DNA of 64,000 bases from Citrobacter portucalensis (GCF_002042885.1 NZ_MVFY01000007.1:1-64000); one strand, 5' to 3'; counted from the stretch's first letter, positions 27,606 through 35,558 are shown. Notes: generated by a model not told the origin, from the sequence alone. Program-made: numbers and translations.

Positions 27606-28482
27606 CCTTGCATACAGCATTGGCCTGAATGAGGCGATTGCTCTGCAGCAGATTAACTACTGGCTGAAAGAAACAGCGTCTGGCATGGAACGCGGCGGTG
27701 TTCGCTGGATTTACAACACGACTGAACAGTGGCTGGAGCAGTTCCCGTTCTGGTCTGAGTCGACCCTGAAGCGTACCTTCACCCGCCTGAAGACACTCGG
27801 CGTGCTCAAAATTGAGCAGCTGAACAAGTCTCAACGCGACATGACCAACTTCTACACGATCAACTATGAAAGCGAGCTTTTAGATGAAGTAAAAGTGACA
27901 GAATCGAAGAGGTCAAAATGCACTGTTCCATCAGGTCAAAATGACACGATGGAAGAAGTCAAAGTGACACGCTCCATCAGGTCAAAACGAACCGATGTCA
28001 TCAGGTCAAAATGCACTGATGATCCTACAGAGAATACAACAGAGAGTACTACAGAGATTACAGGTAAAGACTCTTGTCCGGTTGCGGTGCAACCAGACCG
28101 AGATGTGTTGATTACTGATCAGGCTAAACAGGTTTTGGTTCACCTGAACCAGGTCACGAACTCACGCTACCAGGTTTCAACCACGTCTCTGCAAAACATC
28201 CGTGCACGTATCGGCGAAGGGTTCACCGTTGATGAGTTGTCGCTGGTGGTGGATTACTGCAACGCGAAGTGGGGTGATGACCTGAAGATGTCTGACTACC
28301 TGCGACCACAGACGCTTTTCCAGCCGACCAAGTTCCCGGGATATCTCAAGTCTGCAAATAACTGGGACAAAGCTGGCCGACCAGAACGAGTGAATGGCGA
28401 ATGGGCCCGTGAAGATGGCATCTTCAAACCCAGCTTTAAGAACACTGATTACAGCGCTATTCCACCAGGGTTCAGGGGGTAA
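27562..28482 (+). CDS. O-like replication initiation protein
   Basis: 306 residues. The N-terminal winged-helix (NEAIALQQINYWLKE, then WSESTLKRTFTRLKTLGVL) is the origin-binding part. A Lys/Thr-rich linker (about residues 108-170) is encoded by the iteron DNA. The C-terminal domain (FTVDELSLVVDYCNAKWGDD, YLRPQTLF, KFPGYL) is the conserved phage replisome C-terminus (Phg_2220_C). It should melt the origin and recruit host replication proteins. No P/DnaC-like helicase loader follows, so the loader may be missing or unrecognised. Confidence 0.85.
   Translation: MSLLMTSRPIVINPDLAYSIGLNEAIALQQINYWLKETASGMERGGVRWIYNTTEQWLEQFPFWSESTLKRTFTRLKTLGVLKIEQLNKSQRDMTNFYTINYESELLDEVKVTESKRSKCTVPSGQNDTMEEVKVTRSIRSKRTDVIRSKCTDDPTENTTESTTEITGKDSCPVAVQPDRDVLITDQAKQVLVHLNQVTNSRYQVSTTSLQNIRARIGEGFTVDELSLVVDYCNAKWGDDLKMSDYLRPQTLFQPTKFPGYLKSANNWDKAGRPERVNGEWAREDGIFKPSFKNTDYSAIPPGFRG
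27887..28013 (+). other. ori: Phage replication origin: six ~23-bp iterons inside the O-like gene
   Basis: Iteron core AGGTCAAAATG starts at 27910, 27933 and 28003; variants start at 27887 (AAGTAAAAGTG), 27956 (AAGTCAAAGTG) and 27979 (AGGTCAAAACG). Spacing is 23, 23, 23, 23 and 24 bp, two helical turns, so all sites face the same side. An A-rich stretch follows at 28021-28062 and could be the unwinding element. The layout copies lambda ori, which lies within O. Confidence 0.85.
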
Positions 28483-28484
28483 CG

Positions 28485-28928
28485 ATGAGCATTCTGAAAA
28501 CGGTCCAGATGTTTATTGCCATGAATCCCGGCTCCACGACCAGAGACATCATCGAAGGTCTGACCCAGTTCAGCCAGGACAGGCTCCAACTCGCCGTTTG
28601 CCGCCTGCATGGTTCTGGGCTGGCCACGCGTAAACGCGACGGGCGCCAATTCCGTTACTACGCGGAACCGCCAGCAGATTGCCACTTCGAAGTGTTTGAA
28701 CCAACTCCTGAAGTCAGCGCCCTGATGGAAACGGCGAAAGGTCTGGAGTCGAAAGGCCTCTTTCATCGTGCCGCGACGATTTACATGGAGGCGTTCAGCG
28801 CATCAGCCATTGAATCAGAGAGAGCGGCTATTCTGGCGGAACGTCAGCGCTGTCTTGGCCTGGCTAAGCCAGCAGTTATTGCCGAAGACGGATGTTATCT
28901 GGCTGGTCGATTTTCGGGAGGTCGTTAA
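28485..28928 (+). CDS. Putative PerC-like/winged-helix phage regulator
   Basis: 147 residues. The N-terminal NPGSTTRDIIEGLTQFSQDRLQLAVCRLHGSGLATRKRDG looks like a winged helix. The C-terminal AKGLESKGLFHRAATIYMEAF with ERAAILAERQRCL resembles PerC-family proteins. It begins 2 nt after the O-like gene and its stop overlaps the methylase ATG. Target unknown. Confidence 0.6.
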   Translation: MSILKTVQMFIAMNPGSTTRDIIEGLTQFSQDRLQLAVCRLHGSGLATRKRDGRQFRYYAEPPADCHFEVFEPTPEVSALMETAKGLESKGLFHRAATIYMEAFSASAIESERAAILAERQRCLGLAKPAVIAEDGCYLAGRFSGGR

Positions 28929-29587
28929 TGGGCTACTCACTGATTTACGCCGATCCTCCGTGGGAATACGGAAACACCATCAGCAATGGTGCAGCGGAAA
29001 ACCATTACGGCACGATGAAACTCATCGACATAAAACGCCTGCCTGTCTGGGAGCTTGCTGCGGAAGATTCCGTTCTGGCCATGTGGTTCACCGGTACACA
29101 TACCCGTGAAGCGATCGAACTTGCTGAGGCATGGGGTTTTAAGGTTCGGACCATGAAGGGATTCACCTGGGTGAAGTTTAACTCACTGGCAGAACAGCAT
29201 ATCAATAAAGCACTTCAGGCTGGTGGAGTAGAGGACTTTTACGACTTCCTCGACCTGCTGAACGCTCAGACCCGAATGAACGGTGGTAACCATACCCGCG
29301 CCAATACCGAGGATCTGCTAATTGCCACCAGAGGGAAAGGTCTTGAGCGTCAGAACGCCAGCATAAAACAGGTTATCTACAGCCCACTTGGCGAGCACAG
29401 CCAGAAGCCAGCAGAAGCTCGTTACCGTCTGGAGCAGTTATATGGCGATGTATCACGCATTGAGTTGTTCAGCCGCTGCGCTGCTCCCGGCTGGCACCAC
29501 TGGGGAAACCAGTCTGTCAAACCAGATCTGCATCTGATTCCAGGTAGCGTAATGCATATCGACTGGGCAAAAGGAGAAGGCGCATGA
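28928..29587 (+). CDS. MT-A70 family DNA N6-adenine methyltransferase
   Basis: 219 residues from the ATG at 28928, which overlaps the previous stop (TAATG). The catalytic motif DPPWEY is near residue 8, with IKQVIYSPLGEHSQKP near residue 150 (SAM-binding region); both are diagnostic of the MT-A70 family. It transfers a methyl group to adenine N6. No restriction partner is nearby, so it is an orphan methylase, probably protecting phage DNA or tuning replication. Confidence 0.88.
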   Translation: MGYSLIYADPPWEYGNTISNGAAENHYGTMKLIDIKRLPVWELAAEDSVLAMWFTGTHTREAIELAEAWGFKVRTMKGFTWVKFNSLAEQHINKALQAGGVEDFYDFLDLLNAQTRMNGGNHTRANTEDLLIATRGKGLERQNASIKQVIYSPLGEHSQKPAEARYRLEQLYGDVSRIELFSRCAAPGWHHWGNQSVKPDLHLIPGSVMHIDWAKGEGA

Positions 29588-29802
29588 ACCAGGAAACCGA
29601 GAACGCTATTCAGGCTCAGGCTAAACGCTGTAGTGACGAGATTAGGAAAGCAATGAAGGTGAAGCCCAAGCCTAACTGGAACGAGACAGTACCACCGATC
29701 CTGAAGAAACATCACGAGAAGATAAGGCCGCTGGGAGTAACCCTGCTGCAATTCGTAGGAAAAATAGGGCGCATGAACGGGAGATTTGGAGTGGAATCAT
29801 GA
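29584..29802 (+). CDS. Small hypothetical phage protein
   Basis: 72 residues, basic (KVKPKPNWNETVPPILKKHHEKIRP). Overlaps both the methylase and rusA as ATGA-type junctions, so it is translated as part of a coupled run. Function unknown. Confidence 0.65.
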   Translation: MNQETENAIQAQAKRCSDEIRKAMKVKPKPNWNETVPPILKKHHEKIRPLGVTLLQFVGKIGRMNGRFGVES

Positions 29803-30191
29803 TGAAACTGGTACTCCCATTTCCACCCAGCGTGAACACCTACTGGCGTGCTCCTAACAAGGGGCCGCTGGCTGGCCGCCATCTCATCAGTGCCAAAGGC
29901 AGGGCGTATCAGAGCGCAGCATGCGTTGCAATTGTTGAGCAACTTCGCATTCTCCCTAAGCCGTCATCATCACTGGCATCAGTAGAGATTGTTCTCTATC
30001 CACCCGATGAACGCCGCCGCGACATAGACAACTACAACAAAGCGCTGTTTGACGCGCTTACACATGCAGGCATCTGGGAGGACGACAGTCAGGTGCGACG
30101 TATGCTGGTGGAGTGGGGACCGAAAGTACCTGGTGGTCGGGTAGAAATATCGATCACTAAACATGTACCAATGGCGGGTGCAGCCGCCTGA
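29799..30191 (+). CDS. rusA: RusA-type Holliday junction resolvase
   Basis: 130 residues with FPPSVNTYWRAPNKG at the N-terminus and the metal-binding Asp cluster DERRRDIDNYNKALFDAL, then DDSQV; all are RusA signatures. It cuts Holliday junctions as a dimer, tidying recombination intermediates before packaging. Two in-frame ATGs (29799, 29802) are possible. Confidence 0.92.
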   Translation: MMKLVLPFPPSVNTYWRAPNKGPLAGRHLISAKGRAYQSAACVAIVEQLRILPKPSSSLASVEIVLYPPDERRRDIDNYNKALFDALTHAGIWEDDSQVRRMLVEWGPKVPGGRVEISITKHVPMAGAAA

Positions 30192-30207
30192 TAAGTGGAG
30201 ATAAAGC

Positions 30208-30933
30208 ATGCAACAGATGAGCATAACCGTAACGTGTCCTACCCACCATGCCGTAACAACGGGACAGCAGATCACCATGTCCAGCCGCGAGATTGCGAAA
30301 CTGGTTGATTCCCGGCATAGCAATGTCTGCGTAACGATAGAGCGCCTTATGAATTCCGGTGTGATTGGAGGGTATGCTGCATTGCAGTACACCCACCCCC
30401 AGAACGGGCAGACCTACCATCACTATGAAGTGAACAAACGAGACAGCTATGTAATCGTTGCTCAATTATCGCCGGAGTTTACCGCCCGACTTGTTGACCG
30501 CTGGCAGGAACTGGAGAGCAACGGTGGAATGATTGTCCCCCGGTCACTCCCCGAGGCCCTGCGCCTTGCTGCTGATCTGGCAGAGCAGAAACAGCGCCTG
30601 AGTGAAGAACTGGCAGTTGCAGCACCGAAGGCCGAGTTCGTTGATCGTTATGTTACGGCTACTGGGTCAATGACTTTTCGACAGGTCGCCAAGCTGCTTA
30701 ACGCCAAAGAGCCGGAGTTTGCGATGTTCCTGATTGAGAACGGCATAATGTACCGGCTTAACCGTGTTCTCACGCCAAAGAGCAAGCATATCGAGGCAGG
30801 ACGCTTCGAGGTGAAGACAGGAACGACAAACCAGACAAATTACGCGTTTAATCAGTCCCGCTTCACCGCCAAGGGTGTTCGCTGGATTGGCGGCCTGTGG
30901 GCAGAGCATATTGCTAAGGGGCAGGTAGCGTGA
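30208..30933 (+). CDS. Rha / KilAC-domain phage regulatory protein (antirepressor-like)
   Basis: 241 residues. The N-terminal Rha domain (SSREIAKLVDSRHSNVCVTIERL to DSYVIVAQLSPEFTARLVDRW) is followed by a helical linker and a KilA-C domain (MTFRQVAKLLNAKEPEFAMFL, RFTAKGVRWIG). Such proteins act as antirepressors or virulence/lysogeny modulators in lambdoid phages. Strong upstream ribosome site GGAG. Confidence 0.85.
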   Translation: MQQMSITVTCPTHHAVTTGQQITMSSREIAKLVDSRHSNVCVTIERLMNSGVIGGYAALQYTHPQNGQTYHHYEVNKRDSYVIVAQLSPEFTARLVDRWQELESNGGMIVPRSLPEALRLAADLAEQKQRLSEELAVAAPKAEFVDRYVTATGSMTFRQVAKLLNAKEPEFAMFLIENGIMYRLNRVLTPKSKHIEAGRFEVKTGTTNQTNYAFNQSRFTAKGVRWIGGLWAEHIAKGQVA

Positions 30934-31919
30934 GGGCATTACTGACACCTGAAGTGGCACCGATGACCGGGGTAGTGATATTTCGCCCAGGCAGTGAACT
31001 GATGCATCTGTTCAGACGTGGGCGTGTTCTTATCGAGCCACAAACAGAGTCAATGGCTGAGTTACCGTCTGGCATGCTGCCGGATACTGCTCAGGAGCTT
31101 CAGAACGATCCGTTGATGCGTGATGTCTTCGAAAATCAGAAGGTCATATATCGTGCTGGTGGACTGAATTCACTGGATGCCTGGCTCGAAAGAAAACTGG
31201 AATGTCAGTACCCACACAGCGAGTGGCATGATCGCAACTACACCATCACCCGGCATGCGCCTGGCTCAATCCGCACGTGCTGGGGCTGTGACTTAAAAAT
31301 TCGTGATCAGTTCACTGACGGTCTGGCGGGTATAGCCCGTGAAAACCTGGTATCCTGGCTACTGAAGGTTGTAAACGGCCAATTAGGTTTCAGTGAGGAC
31401 CACATACTGACGCTGCCGGAGTTTTGCTGGTGGATGGTCAGGAACGACCTGGCTGACGAGATACCTGAAGCCGTAGCCCATAAAGCCCTTCGTCTGAACG
31501 AAGATACTAACCAGTCGGTAACACGTGAAAGCGATATTGTTCCAACATTACCCGCTCAACAACTGGTACAGGAGAAAGCGAAAAAGATAGTGGCGATGAA
31601 GGTAGATCCGGAAACGCCGGAATCCTTCATGCTTAAACCCAAGCGTCGCCGCTGGGTGAATGAGAAATACACGAGATGGGTTAAGGCCCAGCCGTGCGTC
31701 TGCTGTAACAAGCAAGCTGACGACCCACACCACCTGATTGGCCACGGGCAGGGGGGAATGGGTACAAAGGCACACGACCTGTTTGTGATTCCTCTGTGCA
31801 GAGAGCATCACGACGAGTTGCATGCTGATCCTGTGGCATTTGAATCGAAATACGGTGACCAGCTGGTCCTCGTGTTTCGGGTTATAGATCGTGCGCTGGC
31901 AATCGGCGTACTGGCGTAA
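30930..31919 (+). CDS. DUF968 protein with HNH-like zinc centre
   Basis: 329 residues starting at GTG in a GTGA overlap with the Rha/KilAC gene. The middle shows CWGCDLKIRDQFTDGL and WMVRNDLADEIPEAVA, typical of DUF968. The C-terminal CVCCNKQADDPHHLIGHGQGGMG with CREHHDELH resembles an HNH-nuclease zinc centre. Found in the ninR-like region of many lambdoid prophages, so a recombination or repair role is likely but unproven. Confidence 0.8.
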   Translation: MRALLTPEVAPMTGVVIFRPGSELMHLFRRGRVLIEPQTESMAELPSGMLPDTAQELQNDPLMRDVFENQKVIYRAGGLNSLDAWLERKLECQYPHSEWHDRNYTITRHAPGSIRTCWGCDLKIRDQFTDGLAGIARENLVSWLLKVVNGQLGFSEDHILTLPEFCWWMVRNDLADEIPEAVAHKALRLNEDTNQSVTRESDIVPTLPAQQLVQEKAKKIVAMKVDPETPESFMLKPKRRRWVNEKYTRWVKAQPCVCCNKQADDPHHLIGHGQGGMGTKAHDLFVIPLCREHHDELHADPVAFESKYGDQLVLVFRVIDRALAIGVLA

Positions 31920-31933
31920 GTGGAGAACGCTAA

Positions 31934-32512
31934 ATGATTAATCCTTCTGAAGTTGGTAAATCTGGTGAAATGGTTCGTCTTTGTACTCTGGAAAGCATCT
32001 GGATACAGGGTAAGTTGCGCATGTGGGGCCGCTGGTCTTATATCGGCGGTGGTAGTGGTGGGAACATGTTTAACCAGCTTCTTGCATCCGGGAAAATCAC
32101 CAAAACGGCAATTAACGAAGCGCTACGCCGGATGAAGAAAGCAGGTATCAGCAAACCAGAACTTGAAGCGTTCTTCAAAGAGATTCAGGAAGGTAATAAT
32201 AAAAGCGGCCTGGCGTTCTGTACCGATGAAGAAGCGCTGGCCATCAACGCTGTACTCAGCGGTGTCCTTGTGCAGTCAGGGCATAAGAAGTTATACGCTC
32301 TTATTGAAGATCGTTATATCAAGCGCCTGAGCAAAAAAGCGATGGCCAGAGACTTAAATGAAAAACATCCTGAATGGTGTTTGCGAACCTGTGAAAGCCG
32401 GATTGATGTTTGGCTAAATGTAGCAGAATCGATGCTATACAAGCCAATGTGTGACGCATTCGGCACAAATAGCGACAGATTCTACTTGAATAATTGCGCG
32501 GAAAGTGCTTAA
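31934..32512 (+). CDS. DUF1133 protein, probable Q-like late antiterminator
   Basis: 192 residues. The pattern MWGRWSYIGGG, NQLLASGKITKTAINEALRRMKKAGI and LSKKAMARDLNEKHPEW (HTH) is DUF1133. This family takes the place of Q at the end of the early rightward operon in HK97-like phages. A promoter-like sequence and a strong terminator follow immediately, as expected for pR'/tR' control of late genes. Confidence 0.75.
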   Translation: MINPSEVGKSGEMVRLCTLESIWIQGKLRMWGRWSYIGGGSGGNMFNQLLASGKITKTAINEALRRMKKAGISKPELEAFFKEIQEGNNKSGLAFCTDEEALAINAVLSGVLVQSGHKKLYALIEDRYIKRLSKKAMARDLNEKHPEWCLRTCESRIDVWLNVAESMLYKPMCDAFGTNSDRFYLNNCAESA

Positions 32513-32522
32513 ATTGTGATAA
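32494..32522 (+). promoter_or_regulatory. Candidate late promoter pR'
   Basis: TTGCGC (32494-32499), 17 nt, TGATAA (32517-32522), overlapping the end of the Q-like gene. A strong terminator starts about 40 nt later. Location and terminator match Q-dependent late promoters (short terminated leader read through by Q); the assignment is by architecture. Confidence 0.5.
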
Positions 32523-32563
32523 GCTCGGGACGTTAAAGCGAATTGAGCTGCAAAGCAAAAAAG

Positions 32564-32588
32564 AACCCGCTTAGTTGCGGGTTTTTTT
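32564..32588 (+). terminator. Strong terminator after the Q-like gene (candidate tR')
   Basis: AACCCGC-ttagtt-GCGGGTT with seven T. It ends early rightward transcription and would terminate the short late leader until the Q-like protein acts. It also overlaps the 3' end of the opposite-strand gene at 32587. Confidence 0.85.
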
Positions 32589-33228
32589 ATAGTTTTATTA
32601 GCCTGCAATGCTTTATAGCTTTCGGAGCCTTAATAAAAAAAGGACTCAGGGTGATATCATTAGGTGTACTATTTCTCCTGCGCCAAATGGCTCTATACTC
32701 TTTTTGATAAGAGTACTCAATATCTTTTGTTTGAGCAGGGTGTAACTTAGTCTCAGTCAAATAAGAGTATTCTTTATCCATATAAGTGATTTCTCCCTGC
32801 CATGCCAAATCACCTGCAGTTCTTTTTATCTTACGTGTCAATGCGCTGATGAATGAATTAGGATTTAAAATCTCTATACATTTGTCGCAATTAAACTCTT
32901 CCATTGCTTTCCTACTTGGCTCCGTTGTCATGCAGAAAATATAGAAATCTTCAGAAGTTATTTCTTGGACTAGCTTTATACCAGTTATAGCTGATCCAGC
33001 TCCCATGCTTATAAAACCTGCTAGAAAAGCTGATTGCGAATCAGTCATTTGATCAGCATGGAGAGTTTGGTCAGTATCCATAAATGGGAAATGAGAACCT
33101 TCCTTATTATCTCCGATGGCTTTATTAAAAGCCTCATTTTTTTTGAAATCATAAAGGGTGCCGATCCTCAGTGTACCATTTGCAAAGAACATTTCTGCAT
33201 GTTCAGATTTTATGTATTTGTAAAGCAA
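32587..33228 (-). CDS. Accessory (moron) gene of unknown function on the opposite strand
   Basis: 213 residues, A/T-rich, transcribed against the late genes between the Q-like gene and the holins. The N-terminus YKYIKSEHAEMFFANGTLRIGTLYDF resembles proteins grouped with DUF2971; a Gly-rich segment (FLAGFISMGAGSAI), EDFYIFCMTTEPS and YSYQKEYRAIWRRR follow. No signal or membrane anchor is certain. Position, strand and base composition mark it as a lysogenic-conversion or phage-exclusion type cargo gene; function not known. Confidence 0.7.
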   Translation of the reverse strand: MLYKYIKSEHAEMFFANGTLRIGTLYDFKKNEAFNKAIGDNKEGSHFPFMDTDQTLHADQMTDSQSAFLAGFISMGAGSAITGIKLVQEITSEDFYIFCMTTEPSRKAMEEFNCDKCIEILNPNSFISALTRKIKRTAGDLAWQGEITYMDKEYSYLTETKLHPAQTKDIEYSYQKEYRAIWRRRNSTPNDITLSPFFIKAPKAIKHCRLIKL

Positions 33229-33356
33229 GGTGCCAACCTTTTCATAAGTTAGTATGTGTTATTAAGTAAAAATGAATTTTGAACTTTTCCGTAGAAAAAG
33301 AAAACAATCCCCTCAATTTTTTATGAGAGGACTCACAGCAATTAAGAGGGGGCTAA
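33229..33356. other. Gap between the accessory gene and the holin
   Basis: 128 bp, A/T-rich. It should contain the leftward promoter of the 32587-33228 gene and the ribosome site (AGAGGGGG) of the holin. A plus-strand reading frame beginning at 33272 runs through the holin gene in another frame and is judged spurious. Confidence 0.5.
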
Positions 33357-33743
33357 ATGTCCGATCCGATTTCCGGTACTGGGCTGGCTGGTGGTGTCCT
33401 GACGGGGGCCAGCGTATATGGATTTCTGTCCGGAACCGATTACGGCGTAGTGTTTGGCGCGTTTGCCGGAGCTGTATTTTACATTGCGACCACTGCAGAC
33501 CTGAGTGCAGCGCGCCGTCTGGCATATTTTCTGGTGTCGTATATCGCGGGGATCCTTTGTTCCGGGCTGGTGGGGTCAAAGCTCGCTCAGGTTACTGGTT
33601 ACAGTGATAAACCACTGGATGCCATTGGCGCCGTAATCGTTTCTGCTTTAGCCGTCAAAATCCTGACGTTCCTGAACAACCAGGATGTCGGCTCGCTGGT
33701 GGCGCTGATAACGCGCCGGGGAGGTTCAGGTGGTACTAAATGA
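33357..33743 (+). CDS. Putative holin / phage membrane protein
   Basis: 128 residues with three probable membrane segments (GVVFGAFAGAVFYIATTA; LAYFLVSYIAGILCSGLVG; AIGAVIVSALAVKIL), a Gly-rich N-terminus and a basic C-terminus. Directly precedes a second small membrane protein and the endolysin. A class I-type holin or lysis regulator is likely. Confidence 0.78.
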   Translation: MSDPISGTGLAGGVLTGASVYGFLSGTDYGVVFGAFAGAVFYIATTADLSAARRLAYFLVSYIAGILCSGLVGSKLAQVTGYSDKPLDAIGAVIVSALAVKILTFLNNQDVGSLVALITRRGGSGGTK

Positions 33744-34011
33744 CCCATCGGCAACAATTAACGCACTGCTTTGCGCTGGGGTAGTGCTGACCCTGATGTT
33801 TTACCGTCGCGGGGATTCTCGCCATCGACCGTGGATATCTCGCTTAGCGTGGCTGCTTACGGTCATCTACAGCGCCGTTCCGCTGGCATATCTGTGCGGT
33901 ATATATCCTTATTCATCGTGGGCCACTATCGGGGCCAACATTATTTTCCTGTCCGTGCTGGTCGCCGTCAGAGGCAACGTGGCGCGCTTGGTTGATCATC
34001 TGAGACACTAA
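33730..34011 (+). CDS. Second holin-family membrane protein
   Basis: 93 residues from a GTG that overlaps the previous gene by 14 nt. Three hydrophobic segments (INALLCAGVVLTLMFY; WLLTVIYSAVPLAYLCG; IGANIIFLSVLVAV) resemble the Phage_holin_3 superfamily. The pair of holin-like genes probably acts as holin and antiholin. Its stop overlaps the endolysin ATG (TAATG). Confidence 0.78.
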   Translation: MVLNDPSATINALLCAGVVLTLMFYRRGDSRHRPWISRLAWLLTVIYSAVPLAYLCGIYPYSSWATIGANIIFLSVLVAVRGNVARLVDHLRH

Positions 34012-34553
34012 TGACTAAAGACGATATCTTCAATGCCATCCTTGGCAAAGAGGGCGGCTATGTTAACCATCCCGACGATAAAGGCGGCCCAACGAATTGG
34101 GGTATCACTCAGGCGACGGCGAGGGCACATGGGTATGTAGGCGATATGCGCGACCTCACCCGCCAGCAGGCGCTGGATATTCTGACGGCTGACTACTGGA
34201 CAGGCCCGCGATTCGACCTTGTTTCTGAAGTGTCATCAGCTATCGCAGCTGAACTCTGCGACACGGGCGTAAACATGGGGCCATCGGTTCAGACCAAGTG
34301 GTTTCAGCGCTGGCTGAACGTATTCAACATTCAGGGCTCGCTCTATCCCGAACTGATTGCGGATGGTTTTATAGGTCCGCGAACTATCAGTGCGCTAAAA
34401 AGTTACCTATCTCGACGCGGGAAAGAAGGAGAGCTGGTAATGCTCCGGGCTCTGAATTGCAGCCAGGGTCAACGTTATCTTGAGCTGGCAGAACAGCGCA
34501 GCGCGAACGAGACGTTTGTTTATGGCTGGGTAAAGGAGCGGGTGGTTATATGA
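34011..34553 (+). CDS. GH108 N-acetylmuramidase endolysin
   Basis: 180 residues. KEGGYVNHPDDKGGPTNWGIT is the GH108 catalytic motif with its Glu near residue 14. A peptidoglycan-binding-type C-terminal half (LYPELIADGFIGPRTISALKSYL) follows. It cleaves glycan strands after the holins open the membrane. No signal peptide is visible, so export depends on the holin. Confidence 0.93.
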   Translation: MTKDDIFNAILGKEGGYVNHPDDKGGPTNWGITQATARAHGYVGDMRDLTRQQALDILTADYWTGPRFDLVSEVSSAIAAELCDTGVNMGPSVQTKWFQRWLNVFNIQGSLYPELIADGFIGPRTISALKSYLSRRGKEGELVMLRALNCSQGQRYLELAEQRSANETFVYGWVKERVVI

Positions 34554-34819
34554 CGCTTGAGATGATTATCGGACTCCTTGCAGCTGTTTTAGCTGCCATA
34601 GCCGCTGCATTTGGATTAGGCCATTCGCGCGGCACCAGCAAAGCTGAAGCGAAAGCCGACCAGCAACGCACTGAAGAACGCGCAGCAGCTACTGAAGCGG
34701 TAGCCGAACGCCGGGTAGAGACAACAAAAGGAGCCAGGAATGTACAGCAGACTGTTAATCATCTTCCTGATGACGATGTTGACCGTGAGTTGCGCGAAAA
34801 CTTTACCCGCAAAACCTGA
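34550..34819 (+). CDS. Rz-like i-spanin
   Basis: 89 residues: an N-terminal membrane anchor (IIGLLAAVLAAIAAAFGLG) then a long Lys/Glu/Ala-rich periplasmic coiled coil. The Rz1 gene lies inside its 3' end in another frame. Together they bridge inner and outer membranes to finish lysis. Confidence 0.82.
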   Translation: MTLEMIIGLLAAVLAAIAAAFGLGHSRGTSKAEAKADQQRTEERAAATEAVAERRVETTKGARNVQQTVNHLPDDDVDRELRENFTRKT

Positions 34820-34982
34820 AGTAACGGACACGGCCTGTGACTGGGTGAATATTATCTACCTCACAGAGCACGATATTGCCGTGCTGGATAAGCAGACGAA
34901 GCGGGACATATTGGCGCACAACAAATCAGTGCAGGCTAACTGCATGAAGGAGCCTGGTCGTGAACGTAGAGAACTTAAATAA
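34740..34982 (+). CDS. Rz1-like o-spanin lipoprotein
   Basis: 80 residues starting within the Rz-like gene in the +1 frame. The lipobox LTVSC marks a lipoprotein of the outer membrane; CDWVNIIYLTEHDIAVLDKQT is typical of Rz1-like proteins of this class. Overlaps Rz by 80 nt. Confidence 0.82.
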   Translation: MYSRLLIIFLMTMLTVSCAKTLPAKPEVTDTACDWVNIIYLTEHDIAVLDKQTKRDILAHNKSVQANCMKEPGRERRELK

Positions 34983-35190
34983 CGCGCATTACATCTATAA
35001 CGAGATGAAAGAGCTACAGCGACAGAAAGGCATACTGGAAAGCGGTGCCGGGCTTGGGGTGACAATCCAGTCTACTTATCAGGATAATGCCTTTCTTGAT
35101 GCCATACGCCCGCAGGCAGTGACCGAACTGGATAGACGCATTCAGCAAAAGATCGAAGCACTAGCGAAACTCGGGGTGACATTCACTTGA
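34960..35190 (+). CDS. Small hypothetical phage protein after the lysis genes
   Basis: 76 residues from a GTG overlapping the Rz1 end by 23 nt (GGAGCCTGGTC upstream). Helical: IYNEMKELQRQKGILESG and VTELDRRIQQKIEALAKLGV. Function unknown. Confidence 0.6.
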   Translation: MNVENLNNAHYIYNEMKELQRQKGILESGAGLGVTIQSTYQDNAFLDAIRPQAVTELDRRIQQKIEALAKLGVTFT

Positions 35191-35558
35191 AGGTTTTGTT
35201 GCTGTAGCGTTTAGTAAGTTCAAGGGTTATCCAAAAACATATTACATCAATGATTTTCTCAATATGTGGAGCGTATGCAAGTACAAGTTCGAGCGCGGTT
35301 TGGTGGTTCATTTTATCTCCTAGGCTTTATATGTGGAGATAGTCACGAGTTGCCATCTCCTAGTGTAGTGCCTAAAGCTTGCACAGCATGTAGAAGCAGC
35401 AGTCTAGTACACTAGACTGCTTGAATACTCTGAATCAACTAAACACTTAAGCTCGACTGGATTGGCATTACAGCAGGCATTCACTGAGTGCCTGTGATAA
35501 TGCTCTTGCGCACAGTTATTGATATACTCCTTACATGGATAAAAATGAGGGGTAAAGC
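35191..35558. other. Non-coding gap before the 2TM cassette, with a 24-bp palindrome
   Basis: 368 bp without a convincing gene. It contains the perfect palindrome at 35398-35421 (AGCAGTCTAGT-ac-ACTAGACTGCT) and presumably the promoter of the 35559-36130 cassette. ATATACTCC near 35522 could be a -10. No terminator with a T tract was seen. Confidence 0.5.
35398..35421. promoter_or_regulatory. 24-bp perfect palindrome
   Basis: AGCAGTCTAGT and ACTAGACTGCT separated by AC. Suitable as an operator for a dimeric regulator. It is not followed by a T run, so a terminator is unlikely. Confidence 0.5.

Noticed and set aside
27887-28013. Regular ~23-bp repeats considered as a CRISPR array
   Set aside because: Repeats are only about 11 bp, have no true spacers, lie inside the replication protein gene and match phage origin iterons; no cas genes nearby.
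33272-33607. 111-codon plus-strand frame overlapping the holin
   Set aside because: Out of frame with the holin and rich in Trp/Arg/Cys; the holin frame has clear membrane segments and a ribosome site.
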